A stretch of DNA of 27,414 nucleotides, taken from assembly GCA_902495325.1 (NCBI GenBank), contig CABUWK010000030.1:1-27414 (forward strand). The letters run 5' to 3'. This document shows, piece after piece, positions 14,155-21,804 of the stretch (its first letter is position 1; every line of letters starts with the position of its first letter). Below the pieces are notes generated by a model that was not told the DNA's origin, ran no database searches, and worked only from the letters and a program-made list of their open reading frames with translations. The position numbers were made by a program, and so were the translations under genes. The DNA is from an uncultured Acidiphilium sp. (lineage in GTDB: Bacteria > Bacillota > Clostridia > Christensenellales > Borkfalkiaceae).

Positions 14155-15615
14155 ATGCCCCCATATGTATGGATCATCATCGCAGTTGCCGTCGTAGTCG
14201 CGATCTTCGCGATCGCCGGCTACCTCAAAGCCCCGCCGGACACGGCTTTCATCATCTCGGGTCCCTTCAGAAAATCCATTCTGATCGGCAAAGCGGGATT
14301 CCGTATCCCCTTCTTCGAGAGGGTGGATAAACTCTCTTTGCGCGTGATGCAGGTAGACGTGAAAACAAGCGAAGCCGTTCCCACGAACGAATTCATCAAC
14401 GTTAACGTAGACGGCGTGGCAAACATCAAGATCTCTTCCAAACCCGAACTGTTGAAAAAAGCGGCGGAAGCCCTGCTCGGCATGAAACAATCCGAGCTCA
14501 TCAGCCTCGTAACGCAGGTTCTCGAAGGTAACATGCGTGAGATCGTCGGCTCGGTCGGCTTGAAAGAAATGGTTCAGGACAGACAGGGCGTTGCGAAAAA
14601 AATCACCGAAAACGTCGTTCCCGATATGGAAAAGCTCGGGATCGAAGTCGTGAACTTCAACATTCAGAACTTCAAGGACAATGCTGGCACGATCGAGAAC
14701 ATGGGTATCGACAACGTGGAACAGATCCGTAAAAACGCCCAGATCGCTAAGGCAAACGCGCAGAGAGACATTGCGATCGCAACCTCGCACGCACAGGAAG
14801 AAGCCAACGCCGTAAAGGTGGAAACGGAAAAGAAAATCGCCGAACAGAACGCCGAACTCGCCGTTCAGCAGGCATCCATGAAAGTCCGCGCCGATACGAA
14901 AAAGGCGGAAGCGGACGCGGCTTACTCCATTCAGCAGGAAAACCAGCGTAAAACGATCGAGATCACAAAGGCAAACGCCGATATCGCAAGAAAAGAAAAA
15001 GAATCGGAACTTGCCGAAAAGGCGATCGACCTGAAAGAAAAACAGCTCGACGCGGAAGTCCGCAAACAGGCGGACGCCATGAACTACAAGATCGCGAAAG
15101 AAGCGGAAGCCGAACTCGTGAAACGCCAGAAAGCGGCGGAAGCCGCCCGCTTTGCCACCGAGCAGGAAGCCGCGGCAAAGAAATACCAGGCAATCATGGA
15201 AGCCGAAGCCAAGAGAGCGGAAGCGGAAGCGTTGCGCTATTCCATGGAGCAGGAAGCGGAAGGTATCCGCGCGAAAGGTATTGCGGAAGCGGAAGCGATC
15301 GAGAAAAAAGCCGAAGCTCAGAAGAAGATGGGCGAAGCGTCCGTCCTCGAAATGTACTTAACCGCCCTGCCCGAAGTCGTTAAGAATGCCGCCGCGCCTC
15401 TTGCCCGCACCGATAAAATCGTGATGTACGGAGACGGCAACTCGACGAAAGTCGTGAAAGACGTTATGTCGAGCGCAAACCAGATCATGGAAGGCATGAA
15501 GGAATCGACCGGAATCGACATCGGTTCTCTTCTCGCCGGCGTCGTCGGCGGAAAAATCGCCGCGGGAACGGCAAAACCGGAAGAAATGAAACCGGAATCC
15601 GAAGAGAAACTGTAA
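14155..15615 (+). CDS. Flotillin-like SPFH-domain membrane protein
   Basis: 486 aa from the ATG at 14155, preceded by AGGAG at suitable distance. An upstream in-frame ATG at 14101 would add 18 hydrophilic residues before the membrane segment. Residues ~3-22 (YVWIIIAVAVVVAIFAIAGY) are one transmembrane helix. The SPFH/band-7 domain spans ~25-190. A long Ala/Glu/Lys-rich coiled coil with EAEAxxKxAEA-type repeats runs to ~420, ending in a Gly-rich tail. Flotillins (FloT/YqiK) scaffold membrane microdomains and affect secretion and fluidity. No NfeD partner is adjacent; the GNAT gene overlaps the stop codon instead. Confidence 0.92.
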   Translation: MPPYVWIIIAVAVVVAIFAIAGYLKAPPDTAFIISGPFRKSILIGKAGFRIPFFERVDKLSLRVMQVDVKTSEAVPTNEFINVNVDGVANIKISSKPELLKKAAEALLGMKQSELISLVTQVLEGNMREIVGSVGLKEMVQDRQGVAKKITENVVPDMEKLGIEVVNFNIQNFKDNAGTIENMGIDNVEQIRKNAQIAKANAQRDIAIATSHAQEEANAVKVETEKKIAEQNAELAVQQASMKVRADTKKAEADAAYSIQQENQRKTIEITKANADIARKEKESELAEKAIDLKEKQLDAEVRKQADAMNYKIAKEAEAELVKRQKAAEAARFATEQEAAAKKYQAIMEAEAKRAEAEALRYSMEQEAEGIRAKGIAEAEAIEKKAEAQKKMGEASVLEMYLTALPEVVKNAAAPLARTDKIVMYGDGNSTKVVKDVMSSANQIMEGMKESTGIDIGSLLAGVVGGKIAAGTAKPEEMKPESEEKL

Positions 15616-16205
15616 TGCCTCTTTCCGACAAACCGAAAACGGGTCCGGCAAATGCCGGAAATAAATTCGAAATCGTGAGGATCGACGAATCCCGCAAAAA
15701 GGACGTCGATCTTCCGAACGAACCCTTCCCGTTATCCGGCAAGCTGCATGTTTACCGGGACGAAAACGGCTGGCGCACGGAAGCGGAATATTTTCCCGAA
15801 GACAAAATCACGGAAATGTGCTTTCCCGACGAGAATTATATTTTCGAAGAGATGAAAAACGATATTTTTCTCGGCGCTTATCAAAACGGCGTCTGCATCG
15901 GACTTGCCGTGCTGAAACCGGGATTCTTCCGATATCTGTATCTTTATGACTTAAAAGTAAACCGGGCATACCGGAAGTTTCACGTGGGCAAAGCCCTGAT
16001 CGGAAAAGCGAAGGAGATCGCCCTTTCCATGGGTTATCTCGGAATTTACACGCAGGGACAGGACAACAACCTCGGCGCATGCCTTTTCTATCTGAAATCC
16101 GGCTTTGTTGTCGGCGGGCTTGATACAAACCTTTACAAAGGAACCCCGCAGGAAGGAAAATCGGACGTAATCTTTTATCTCGATTGTTCCCCATCCGCCC
16201 GATAA
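15615..16205 (+). CDS. GNAT acetyltransferase, streptothricin-acetyltransferase-like
   Basis: 196 aa. The start overlaps the flotillin stop as TAATG, implying translational coupling. After a ~70-residue N-terminal region, the GNAT core shows LYDLKVNRAYRKFHVGKALI (the acetyl-CoA R/Q-x-x-G-x-A-like loop, here K-F-H-V-G-K-A), then GIYTQGQDNNLGACLFYLKSGF and GGLDTNLYKG. The last two blocks resemble the Sat/SatA streptothricin acetyltransferases. Resistance to streptothricin is possible but unproven; many chromosomal GNATs with this end have unknown substrates. The coding sequence ends just before a terminator. Confidence 0.85.
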   Translation: MPLSDKPKTGPANAGNKFEIVRIDESRKKDVDLPNEPFPLSGKLHVYRDENGWRTEAEYFPEDKITEMCFPDENYIFEEMKNDIFLGAYQNGVCIGLAVLKPGFFRYLYLYDLKVNRAYRKFHVGKALIGKAKEIALSMGYLGIYTQGQDNNLGACLFYLKSGFVVGGLDTNLYKGTPQEGKSDVIFYLDCSPSAR

Positions 16206-16218
16206 AAATCGAACCGGC

Positions 16219-16262
16219 AAAAACGCCGCTCTTCCCTTTCAAGAAGAACGGCGTTTTATTTT
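16219..16262 (+). terminator. Terminator after the GNAT gene
   Basis: Stem AAAACGCCG (from 16220) with CGGCGTTTT (16249-16257), an inner TCTT/AAGA pairing, and a TTTTATTTT tail. It lies between the convergent GNAT and minus-strand membrane protein genes. Confidence 0.85.
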
Positions 16263-16334
16263 CATCTCTTTTCAAAAAGATGTCGGACAAGTGCCGTCCG
16301 GCATCCTTCGTTTTTACTTATTTTCCCGATAAAA

Positions 16335-16670
16335 TCAGTTCTGCCCTCTTCTCAACATCAGCACGAAAACGATCGTACTCAAAGCTATCATCAGAGCAAT
16401 CAGAACGGATAACGCAATCGAGGCGATTTTATATCCCTTCTTTCCGCACTTATAATACCCCGCAAAACAGCAGACGGCTACGACCGACGAAATCGCCTGC
16501 GCGCCGTACGCAAGAATCGTCATCGGGATCACAACGATGAGCGCGAGATCTTCCGTCGACGGTTCTTTTCCGATAAATCCGCAGCAAATCGACGTGCCGA
16601 ACACACAACCGACAACCGCAATCGCCGTTAATACGACCGCCACGATAAAACGTGCCTTTTTTACTTCCAT
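16335..16670 (-). CDS. Small three-helix membrane protein, unknown function
   Basis: 111 aa. Three hydrophobic segments are visible at ~8-31, ~42-70 and ~80-104, with Lys/Arg-rich loops (YYKCGKKGYK) and a short basic C-terminus (MLRRGQN). Several cysteines lie in or near the helices. I do not recognise the family. The ATG follows GGGAGGG, and a near-consensus promoter lies 112 bp upstream, so it is probably expressed alone. A hairpin sits in its leader. Confidence 0.75.
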   Translation of the reverse strand: MEVKKARFIVAVVLTAIAVVGCVFGTSICCGFIGKEPSTEDLALIVVIPMTILAYGAQAISSVVAVCCFAGYYKCGKKGYKIASIALSVLIALMIALSTIVFVLMLRRGQN

Positions 16671-16730
16671 ATCATTCCCTCCCGACCGTCAGCCGAAAAA
16701 TTTATGCCGACCGGTCTGTCGCTTATGTTG

Positions 16731-16758
16731 CGCAGTTTTTCCGAAAGGAAAAATGCGG
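16731..16758 (-). promoter_or_regulatory. Hairpin in the 5' UTR of the small membrane protein gene
   Basis: Plus-strand GCGCA-GTTTTTCC-GAAA-GGAAAAAT-GCGGC is a near-perfect stem-loop lying between the promoter (16782-16810) and the start codon (16670). No T-run follows on the minus strand. It may stabilise the transcript. Confidence 0.4.
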
Positions 16759-16781
16759 CTGATGCGACCTTTTACAGGCAT

Positions 16782-16810
16782 ATTGTATCATAGTTCTCGG
16801 AAATATTCAA
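16782..16810 (-). promoter_or_regulatory. Promoter of the small membrane protein gene
   Basis: Minus-strand TTGAAT (16810-16805), a 17-bp spacer and TACAAT (16787-16782). The predicted 5' UTR is about 105 nt. Confidence 0.8.
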
Positions 16811-16879
16811 GCGAAAGTTTCGGATTTATCATTTTCAGACTCACCATTTTCCCCGTGCAACAAACTGTTTGATAAATTG

Positions 16880-16948
16880 AAATTTCATTCTCAGATCCTT
16901 CGCGGGTTGGTCTGCAGGGGACGGCTCAGGATGACGAGAATGACATTT
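16880..16948. repeat. 69-bp REP-like palindromic repeat, copy 1
   Basis: Terminal arms AAATTTCATTCTC (16880-16892) and GAGAATGACATTT (16936-16948) are inverted with one mismatch. Inside is AGATCCTTCGCGGG... then CTCAGGATGAC, a second imperfect inverted pair. The same 69-bp unit recurs at 19633-19701 with a variable centre. Confidence 0.85.
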
Positions 16949-17015
16949 TGGGGTAATATGTGTCTTGTCATCCCGATCCTTGCCCCGTATTTTGGCATAT
17001 GGGTAAGCCTTCCTC

Positions 17016-17071
17016 CTTCCTCGTCATTCTGACCCGACCTGCTTGACGGACTTGGAAAGAATCTGAGGAAG
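17016..17071. repeat. Diverged REP-like repeat unit
   Basis: CTTCCTC (17016-17022) and GAGGAAG (17065-17071) flank GTCATTCTGACCC... and AAAGAATCT, the same internal words seen in the other REP-like units. It is preceded by another partial unit (TTGTCATCCCGATCC near 16970). Confidence 0.5.
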
Positions 17072-17276
17072 AGGTTAAAATATGCCTTCGTCATCTTGAT
17101 CCTGCCGCTTACCCTGCCTGTGAAGGAAACTCCCCCGTCGAAGCGGAATAGACTTTCCCGATAGCGGAGAAGACGTCGGCTATGCCGACAGATGGGGCTC
17201 CTGCAAGAAAGCGGTTGACGAAGTCAGACGAAAGAGGGGCTCAAGGCATATTTGTTTCGCTGGATTTAAACTTTTC

Positions 17277-17339
17277 ATGCCATTCTGTCATCCTTAGCCC
17301 TGCCTCTTGCCCGACTTACGAAGAATCTGAGAATGGCAT
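17277..17339. repeat. REP-like palindromic repeat with perfect 10-bp ends
   Basis: ATGCCATTCT (17277-17286) and AGAATGGCAT (17330-17339) are exact inverted repeats flanking GTCATCCTTAGCCC... and ACGAAGAATCTG. A T-rich stretch follows. The arms differ in their outer bases from the 69-bp copies, suggesting independent insertion or compensatory change. Confidence 0.7.
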
Positions 17340-17380
17340 ACTTTTTATTTATCGCACAGTCGATAAACCCGGCAATTTCA

Positions 17381-17403
17381 TGATCTGAGTGAAAAGATTT
17401 GTA
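17381..17403. other. Partial duplicate of the tRNA-Pro 3' end (att-like)
   Basis: TGATCTGAGTGAAAAGATTT and the next bases match the plus-strand complement of the tRNA-Pro 3' end (from 17569, TGGTCTGAGTGAGAAGATTT) at about 20 of 22 positions, beginning at the CCA end. Integrases commonly leave such duplications of tRNA 3' ends. The two copies are only ~190 bp apart, so any element has been lost or this is a local duplication. Confidence 0.45.
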
Positions 17404-17423
17404 AGGAACGTAGCGACGGATCA

Positions 17424-17527
17424 GCGATTGTTCGGACACGTTAAAGCTTAACTTCTATCCTATCTCATTGTCCGCAATCGCGTCACTTCCGGGACAGGAA
17501 GTTCACACTTTCGCCTCAGCGAAAGTG
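17424..17527. repeat. Inverted repeats downstream of tRNA-Pro
   Basis: GCGATTG-tt-CGGACA (17424-17438) is complementary to TGTCCG-CAATCGC (17469-17481), followed by a perfect hairpin CACTTTCGC-CTCA-GCGAAAGTG (17506-17527). I find no coding sequence in 16871-17527; it holds only these and the REP-like repeats. Confidence 0.55.
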
Positions 17528-17565
17528 AAAAAAAAGAAGCAAGCTACACAACCCTGCTTCTTTTT
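17528..17565 (-). terminator. Terminator of tRNA-Pro
   Basis: Minus-strand stem AAAAAGAAGC with GCTTCTTTTT around a 15-nt loop, ending in a run of eight Ts (17535-17528). It lies 4 nt beyond the tRNA 3' end. Confidence 0.85.
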
Positions 17566-17568
17566 CTT

Positions 17569-17645
17569 TGGTCTGAGTGAGAAGATTTGAACTTCCGGCC
17601 TCTTGAACCCCATTCAAGCGCGCTACCAAACTGCGCTACACCCAG
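17569..17645 (-). tRNA. tRNA-Pro (anticodon GGG)
   Basis: 77 nt including an encoded CCA. The acceptor stem CTGGGTG pairs with CACTCAG (one G-T), the D-arm is AGCGCAGTTTGGTAGCGC, and the anticodon stem CTTGA/TCAAG encloses loop ATGGGGT, giving anticodon GGG. The T-arm is GGAAG-TTCAAAT-CTTCT. The GGG anticodon reads CCC/CCU proline codons. Its own promoter and terminator are visible. Confidence 0.95.
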
Positions 17646-17677
17646 TTATAAGCCGTTCCAACCGAATCAGCTTATAT

Positions 17678-17706
17678 ATTATAGTATAATTGTTTTTAAA
17701 TTGCAA
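17678..17706 (-). promoter_or_regulatory. Promoter of tRNA-Pro
   Basis: Minus-strand TTGCAA (17706-17701), a 17-bp spacer and TATAAT (17683-17678), about 33 bp before the mature tRNA 5' end. Confidence 0.8.
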
Positions 17707-17790
17707 ATGTTTTTGCCCTGTTTTTCTGATTTTTTGAAAATTTTTCCGTCGGATCGCAAAAACAGACTGCAGCCCCGAACGAAAAAACGC

Positions 17791-18756
17791 TTATTTCCCG
17801 AATTCGCTTTTCATACTGCGGGAAAATAACCCCAGAAGCTCGGACAGAGGATCTTTCCCTTCGAAAACGATGTTGTATACGGCTCGGGTGATCGGCATTT
17901 CCACCTGATAACGTTCGCCGAGTAAAACCAACGCCTTTGCCGTCGAAACGCCTTCCGCAAGTTTGGTAAACTTTCTGCCGAGAATCAGATCTTCGCCGTA
18001 CATTCTGTTGTTGGAATATTGGGAAAACAGCGTAGTTTCGTAATCTCCGAGATGGCAAAGCCCGTATGCGGAAAGTTCGTTTCCTCCCATCGCCGCGATC
18101 AGACGGGACACTTCCCTTGCCCCTCTCGCCATCAGCGGACCTTTCAGCGAGGTATAGCCACCGCCGTCGAGGATACCCGCGGCAATCCCCATTACGTTTT
18201 TGGCTGCCGCGCCGACTTCGCTTCCGATCACGTCGTCTCCGTAATAAAAGCGAATGAGATTACTCCGGAAAGTATCGGCAAGCGTTTTCACGAGTTCACG
18301 CGAATAGCCGTCGATCACCATACAGTTAGGCTTACCCGCCGTAAACTCCTGAATATGCCCGGGTCCGACCCAAACGGCGATCTTATCCTTCGGAAAACCG
18401 TTTTCCGTCATAATTTCGGAAAGTCTCTTTCCCGTCTCTTCTTCCAGTCCTTTCATGCAGAGAACGTAAGTTTTATCGGTCGCACCGAGATCGTAAAGAG
18501 CTTTCGAAAGATCTCTTAACCCCTGCGACTTGATCGAAATCACAACGATATCCGAGCCTTTGACAACGCTTCCGAGATCGTCCGTCAGAGCGATCCGGTC
18601 AGAGAGCGTAACGTATTCGTTTTTCCTTGTTTCTTTCAGCGAGAGAAAGGTTTTGCTGTCCTTTCTGCCCCATACCGTAACGGAAAACCCTAATCCGTTC
18701 AGATACCATGCGATAAACGAGCCCCATCGCCCGCAACCGAGCACACCGATATTCAT
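17791..18756 (-). CDS. gpsA: NAD(P)H-dependent glycerol-3-phosphate dehydrogenase
   Basis: 321 aa. The N-terminal Rossmann motif GVLGCGRWGS (residues 4-13), the VISIKSQGL and CMKGLEEETGKRLSE segments, and the substrate-binding, catalytic-Lys region EVGAAAKNVMGIAAGI follow the GpsA pattern. It reduces dihydroxyacetone phosphate to sn-glycerol 3-phosphate for phospholipid synthesis. It overlaps plsY by 4 bp (ATGA), so the two sequential enzymes are translationally coupled. Compared with typical GpsA, the usual GPxxA segment reads GPGHIQEFTAGKP here, so the Ala-Glu of the common motif is altered. Confidence 0.95.
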   Translation of the reverse strand: MNIGVLGCGRWGSFIAWYLNGLGFSVTVWGRKDSKTFLSLKETRKNEYVTLSDRIALTDDLGSVVKGSDIVVISIKSQGLRDLSKALYDLGATDKTYVLCMKGLEEETGKRLSEIMTENGFPKDKIAVWVGPGHIQEFTAGKPNCMVIDGYSRELVKTLADTFRSNLIRFYYGDDVIGSEVGAAAKNVMGIAAGILDGGGYTSLKGPLMARGAREVSRLIAAMGGNELSAYGLCHLGDYETTLFSQYSNNRMYGEDLILGRKFTKLAEGVSTAKALVLLGERYQVEMPITRAVYNIVFEGKDPLSELLGLFSRSMKSEFGK

Positions 18757-19397
18757 TTCTTATCTTTCTCCGTTTTTCGTTTGAACGTAAATCTCTTTTC
18801 TTCCCCTCTGAGCAATCTTCCGATATTTGCCCTGTGCAGAAATATGACAAGCAAAGCGGAAACGATACAGGCGATCATGCTGCCGACGTCTGTCAGCCCG
18901 AAGGAATAAAACGCTACGGATGCGACGATCAGCCCGCCCGCCGCGGAAATCGAACTGACGGAAACCGTTTTTCCGATCAGAAACACGAGAACGAACACGC
19001 ATACGACGCTCAGAAACAATCTGTAGTCAATCATCAGCGTGACCGCCGCGCCGACGGTTACCCCTTTTCCCCCTTTGAATCGGAAAAAGACGGGATAGGC
19101 ATGTCCCACGATCGTGGCAACGGCGGTAAAAAGCAGACAGACATGTCCGTAAGCCGTTCCGCCGATCGCAAGCGCGATCGCCGTCGCGAGAATCCCCTTT
19201 CCGAAATCGCATACGAGAACGATAATACCGCCCAGAAGACCGTATACGCGCGCCATATTCGTCGCGCCGGCGTTTCCGCTGCCGTGTTTGCGAACGTCGC
19301 TTTTATAAGCAAGTTTCGAAACGATAACAGACATATTCACGGAACCGATCAGGTAGCCGATTGCAACGCAAAGGATGATAAGCCATACTTTTTGCAT
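18753..19397 (-). CDS. plsY: Acyl-phosphate:glycerol-3-phosphate acyltransferase
   Basis: 214 aa, with multiple hydrophobic helices and the three PlsY motifs in order: HGSGNAGATNMAR (~38-50), GHAYPVFFRFKGGKGV (~98-113) and LHRANIGRLLRGEE near the C-terminus. It transfers an acyl group from acyl phosphate to glycerol 3-phosphate at the inner membrane, the first step of phosphatidic acid synthesis. GGGAGG precedes the ATG, and a strong promoter lies ~50 bp upstream. It ends in a Lys-rich tail and overlaps gpsA. Confidence 0.96.
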   Translation of the reverse strand: MQKVWLIILCVAIGYLIGSVNMSVIVSKLAYKSDVRKHGSGNAGATNMARVYGLLGGIIVLVCDFGKGILATAIALAIGGTAYGHVCLLFTAVATIVGHAYPVFFRFKGGKGVTVGAAVTLMIDYRLFLSVVCVFVLVFLIGKTVSVSSISAAGGLIVASVAFYSFGLTDVGSMIACIVSALLVIFLHRANIGRLLRGEEKRFTFKRKTEKDKK

Positions 19398-19445
19398 ACA
19401 AAACCTCCCGGATCGGACGGTATTTCGTCCTTTTTTATAAAAAGT

Positions 19446-19474
19446 ATTTTAGCATGAAAACGCCTCATTGTCAA
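19446..19474 (-). promoter_or_regulatory. Promoter of plsY-gpsA
   Basis: Minus-strand TTGACA (19474-19469), a 17-bp spacer and TAAAAT (19451-19446). A small GGACG/CGTCC stem-loop lies in the ~42-nt leader. No FapR-type operator is obvious. Confidence 0.88.
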
Positions 19475-19632
19475 ACAAATCGCACGCTGAAACAAACACA
19501 TTCACAGGAATATCTTTTTTCTCGGAAATAGCGACGTTTTTCGACTTTTTCTTCCCCGTCCCGCCGTCATTTTCCGACGATTCCTTACGAAAAAGCCGAT
19601 TGATGCAATCGTTCCGCACTTTGAAAAATTAA

Positions 19633-19701
19633 AAATTTCATTCTCAGATCCTTCGCGGGGAAATCCGCGCGGGTCGGTTCAGGATGACGAGAATGAAATT
19701 T
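19633..19701. repeat. 69-bp REP-like palindromic repeat, copy 2
   Basis: Perfect 13-bp ends AAATTTCATTCTC (19633-19645) and GAGAATGAAATTT (19689-19701). Same length and flanking words as 16880-16948, with a different ~15-bp centre. A diverged partial unit (TTATCATCCCGATCC ... GAAGGATCTGA) follows at about 19733-19778. The gap 19475-19873 holds nothing else I can identify. Confidence 0.88.
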
Positions 19702-19873
19702 GCGACAATTGTTAAATGATTTTATACATGCCTTATCATCCCGATCCCGGTACCTGCCAGGCTCATGAAGGATCTGATTTTATTAAGCTTTTTATCGCCC
19801 GATAAAAATATTTTCAAATCGGAACAGCTTTCAGAAAAGACTTCCCGTATTTTTACGCGAAAAGTCTGTATAT

Positions 19874-19901
19874 CAAAAAAAAGCCCGGATCTCTCCGGGC
19901 T
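19874..19901 (-). terminator. Terminator of the rplJ-rplL operon
   Basis: Perfect stem AGCCCGGA (with TCTC loop) TCCGGGCT at 19882-19901, followed on the minus strand by eight Ts (19882-19875). Confidence 0.95.
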
Positions 19902-19919
19902 CTCTCTTTATACGGATTC

Positions 19920-20291
19920 TTATTCCATAACGGCGGTAGCGCCGGCTTCTTTAAGTTTAGCAACCATCTTTTCAGCTTCATCCTTCGGAGCAGCTTCTTT
20001 AACGGTGCCGAGTTTTTCAACCATGTTCTTAGCGTCGACAAGACCAAGACCGGTGATTTCTCTGACAGCCTTGATAACGGCGATTTTGTTGCCGCCGACT
20101 TCTTTAAGAACGACGTTGAATTCCGTCTTTTCTTCTTCAGCGGGAGCAGCTGCGGCAGCAGCGGCACCGGCAACCGCAACGGGAGCGGCAGCGCTTACGC
20201 CGAATTCTTCTTCGATAGCTTTAACGAGACTGTTGAGTTCAAGAACAGTCATACCCTTGATTTCTTCGATAAATTTTGCGATATCAGCCAT
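19920..20291 (-). CDS. rplL: 50S ribosomal protein L7/L12
   Basis: 123 aa, the normal length. The N-terminal dimerisation domain (ADIAKFIEEIKGMTVLELNSLV) is followed by an Ala-rich hinge (~35-52), then the C-terminal factor-binding domain (KTEFNVVLKEVGGNKIAVIKAVREITGLGLVDAK...). It forms the flexible stalk that recruits translation GTPases. It lies 36 bp after rplJ and ends before a strong terminator. Confidence 0.98.
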   Translation of the reverse strand: MADIAKFIEEIKGMTVLELNSLVKAIEEEFGVSAAAPVAVAGAAAAAAAPAEEEKTEFNVVLKEVGGNKIAVIKAVREITGLGLVDAKNMVEKLGTVKEAAPKDEAEKMVAKLKEAGATAVME

Positions 20292-20327
20292 TTTTTTATC
20301 CTCTTTTAATTATTTACTCTTAAAAGT

Positions 20328-20828
20328 TCAGGCGTTTTCCTGACCCTTCTTTTCCGCGACCGCATTAAGAGCAACTGCAAGCCCGCGTACGATACCGGAG
20401 AGTGCCCCGGCAAGTTTTGCAACGAGAACTTCTTTCGAAGGAATCGAAGCAAGCTGTTTTACACCGTCTGCATTGACGTAACCGCCGTCGACATAGGCGC
20501 TTTTAACGGAAATCTTGTCGTTTGTAGTTTTGCACATTTCAACGGCAATTCTTGCGCCGCTCGTTTCATCCGGGCAGAACGCAACGGAAGTGGTTCCGTT
20601 TAAGTCATTGTCAAAATCGGTAACGTTGAGTTCGTTGAACGCCTTTTTCAGCAAAGTGTTTTTAAGAACTTTGTATTCGACGTTCTCTTTTCTCATGTTG
20701 CAGCGGAATTGAGTATCTTCGGCAACGGTCAAGCCCTTGTAGTCGATCAGAACGACGGACTTGGAAGCGTTGATCTTTGCTTTGATGTCTTCAACGATTT
20801 GTTTTTTAGCCTCTAAGTTTGCTGACAA
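20328..20828 (-). CDS. rplJ: 50S ribosomal protein L10
   Basis: 166 aa. It has the L10 N-terminal fold (KKQIVEDIKAKINASKSVVLIDYKGLTVA) and the stalk-binding C-terminal helix (ALNAVAEKKGQ). The start codon is TTG at 20828, placed 9 nt after AGGAGG. It anchors L7/L12 dimers to 23S rRNA and represses its own operon via the leader RNA upstream. Confidence 0.97.
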   Translation of the reverse strand: MSANLEAKKQIVEDIKAKINASKSVVLIDYKGLTVAEDTQFRCNMRKENVEYKVLKNTLLKKAFNELNVTDFDNDLNGTTSVAFCPDETSGARIAVEMCKTTNDKISVKSAYVDGGYVNADGVKQLASIPSKEVLVAKLAGALSGIVRGLAVALNAVAEKKGQENA

Positions 20829-20849
20829 CTTTGTTTACCTCCTGTGTTA

Positions 20850-20967
20850 CTTGAAAACGAAAACAGCCCTCGACCGCAAGGCGACCGAGGGCATAAATTT
20901 ACTATGCTTTTCGTCACCTCGGCGGGTAGCGGAAACCGCTTTAAAACCTGCTGTCTTCGGTATTACA
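20850..20967 (-). ncRNA. Ribosomal L10 leader with attenuator hairpin
   Basis: The transcript from the promoter at 20974-21002 carries CGAAGACAGCAGGTT ... CCGCCGAGGTGA, the conserved segments of the Bacillota L10 leader that binds the L10-L12 complex. It is followed by a strong stem GCCCTCG (20886-20892 complement) with CGAGGGC (20866-20872 complement) and a T-rich TGTTTTCGTTTTC, consistent with a transcription attenuator before the rplJ ribosome site. Confidence 0.85.
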
Positions 20968-20973
20968 ATAGAT

Positions 20974-21002
20974 ATGATACCATTTTCTCGTTTAAATGTC
21001 AA
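20974..21002 (-). promoter_or_regulatory. Promoter of rplJ-rplL
   Basis: Minus-strand TTGACA (21002-20997), a 17-bp spacer and TATCAT (20979-20974). It gives a leader of about 140 nt. Confidence 0.85.
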
Positions 21003-21056
21003 ACGATTGAACGGTATATTTATTGTTTTCGTGCAAAAATCGGAATATTTATCCGA

Positions 21057-21746
21057 TTACGCGTTCTTCGGCATAACTTTTACGCCGGGACCCATCGTGC
21101 TGGTGACGGAAATGCTCTTCACGTACTGACCTTTCGCGGCAGCCGGTTTCGCTTTCAGAATAGCGTCCGCAAGAGCGTTGTAGTTCTCAACGAGTTTATC
21201 TCTGCCGAAGCTCTTCTTGCCGATCGCGCAGTGAATGATAGCCTGTTTGTCAAGTCTGTATTCGACTTTACCGGCTTTGATATCCTTGATCGCTTTCACA
21301 ACGTCCATCGTGACCGTTCCGGACTTCGGGTTAGGCATCAATCCCTTAGGACCGAGCAATTTACCGATACGCCCTACAACGCCCATCATGTCGGGGGTCG
21401 TGATCACTGCGTCGAAATCGAACCAGTTTTCTTTCTGAATTTTAGCGACGAGTTCTTCTGCGCCGACGTAATCCGCGCCCGCAGCCGTAGCGGCGTCCGC
21501 CTTTTCGCCTTTGGCAAGAACGAGAACTCTCACGGTTTTGCCCGTGCCGTTGGGAAGGACGATAACGCCTCTGACCTGCTGATCCGCTTGTTTCGGATCG
21601 ACACCCAGTCTGCAGTGGAACTCGATCGTTTCGTCGAATTTCGCTTTGGCGTTGTTTAAAACGATATCCATCGCTTCGCCGACTTCATATTGTTTCGTGC
21701 GGTCAAATGCCTTGATACTGTCGGCATATTTTTTTCCGTATTTCAT
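21057..21746 (-). CDS. rplA: 50S ribosomal protein L1
   Basis: 229 aa, standard length. It begins MKYGKKYADSIKAFDRTKQY and contains the conserved GPKGLMPNPKSGTVT signature near residue 125. L1 forms the L1 stalk and controls E-site tRNA release. It follows rplK by 58 bp in the canonical order. Confidence 0.98.
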   Translation of the reverse strand: MKYGKKYADSIKAFDRTKQYEVGEAMDIVLNNAKAKFDETIEFHCRLGVDPKQADQQVRGVIVLPNGTGKTVRVLVLAKGEKADAATAAGADYVGAEELVAKIQKENWFDFDAVITTPDMMGVVGRIGKLLGPKGLMPNPKSGTVTMDVVKAIKDIKAGKVEYRLDKQAIIHCAIGKKSFGRDKLVENYNALADAILKAKPAAAKGQYVKSISVTSTMGPGVKVMPKNA

Positions 21747-21804
21747 TATTTAAGAATCCTCCTTGTGGTTCATGCGAGATAAAATCTCTCCCACTTCCCT
21801 TTAT

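Noticed and set aside
17182..17388. 68-codon plus-strand open frame between REP-like repeats
   Set aside because: It consists largely of the palindromic repeat sequence and has no ribosome site.
16871..17530. CRISPR array
   Set aside because: Repeats are palindromic, few, of unequal spacing and with variable centres; there are no regular spacers and no cas genes.
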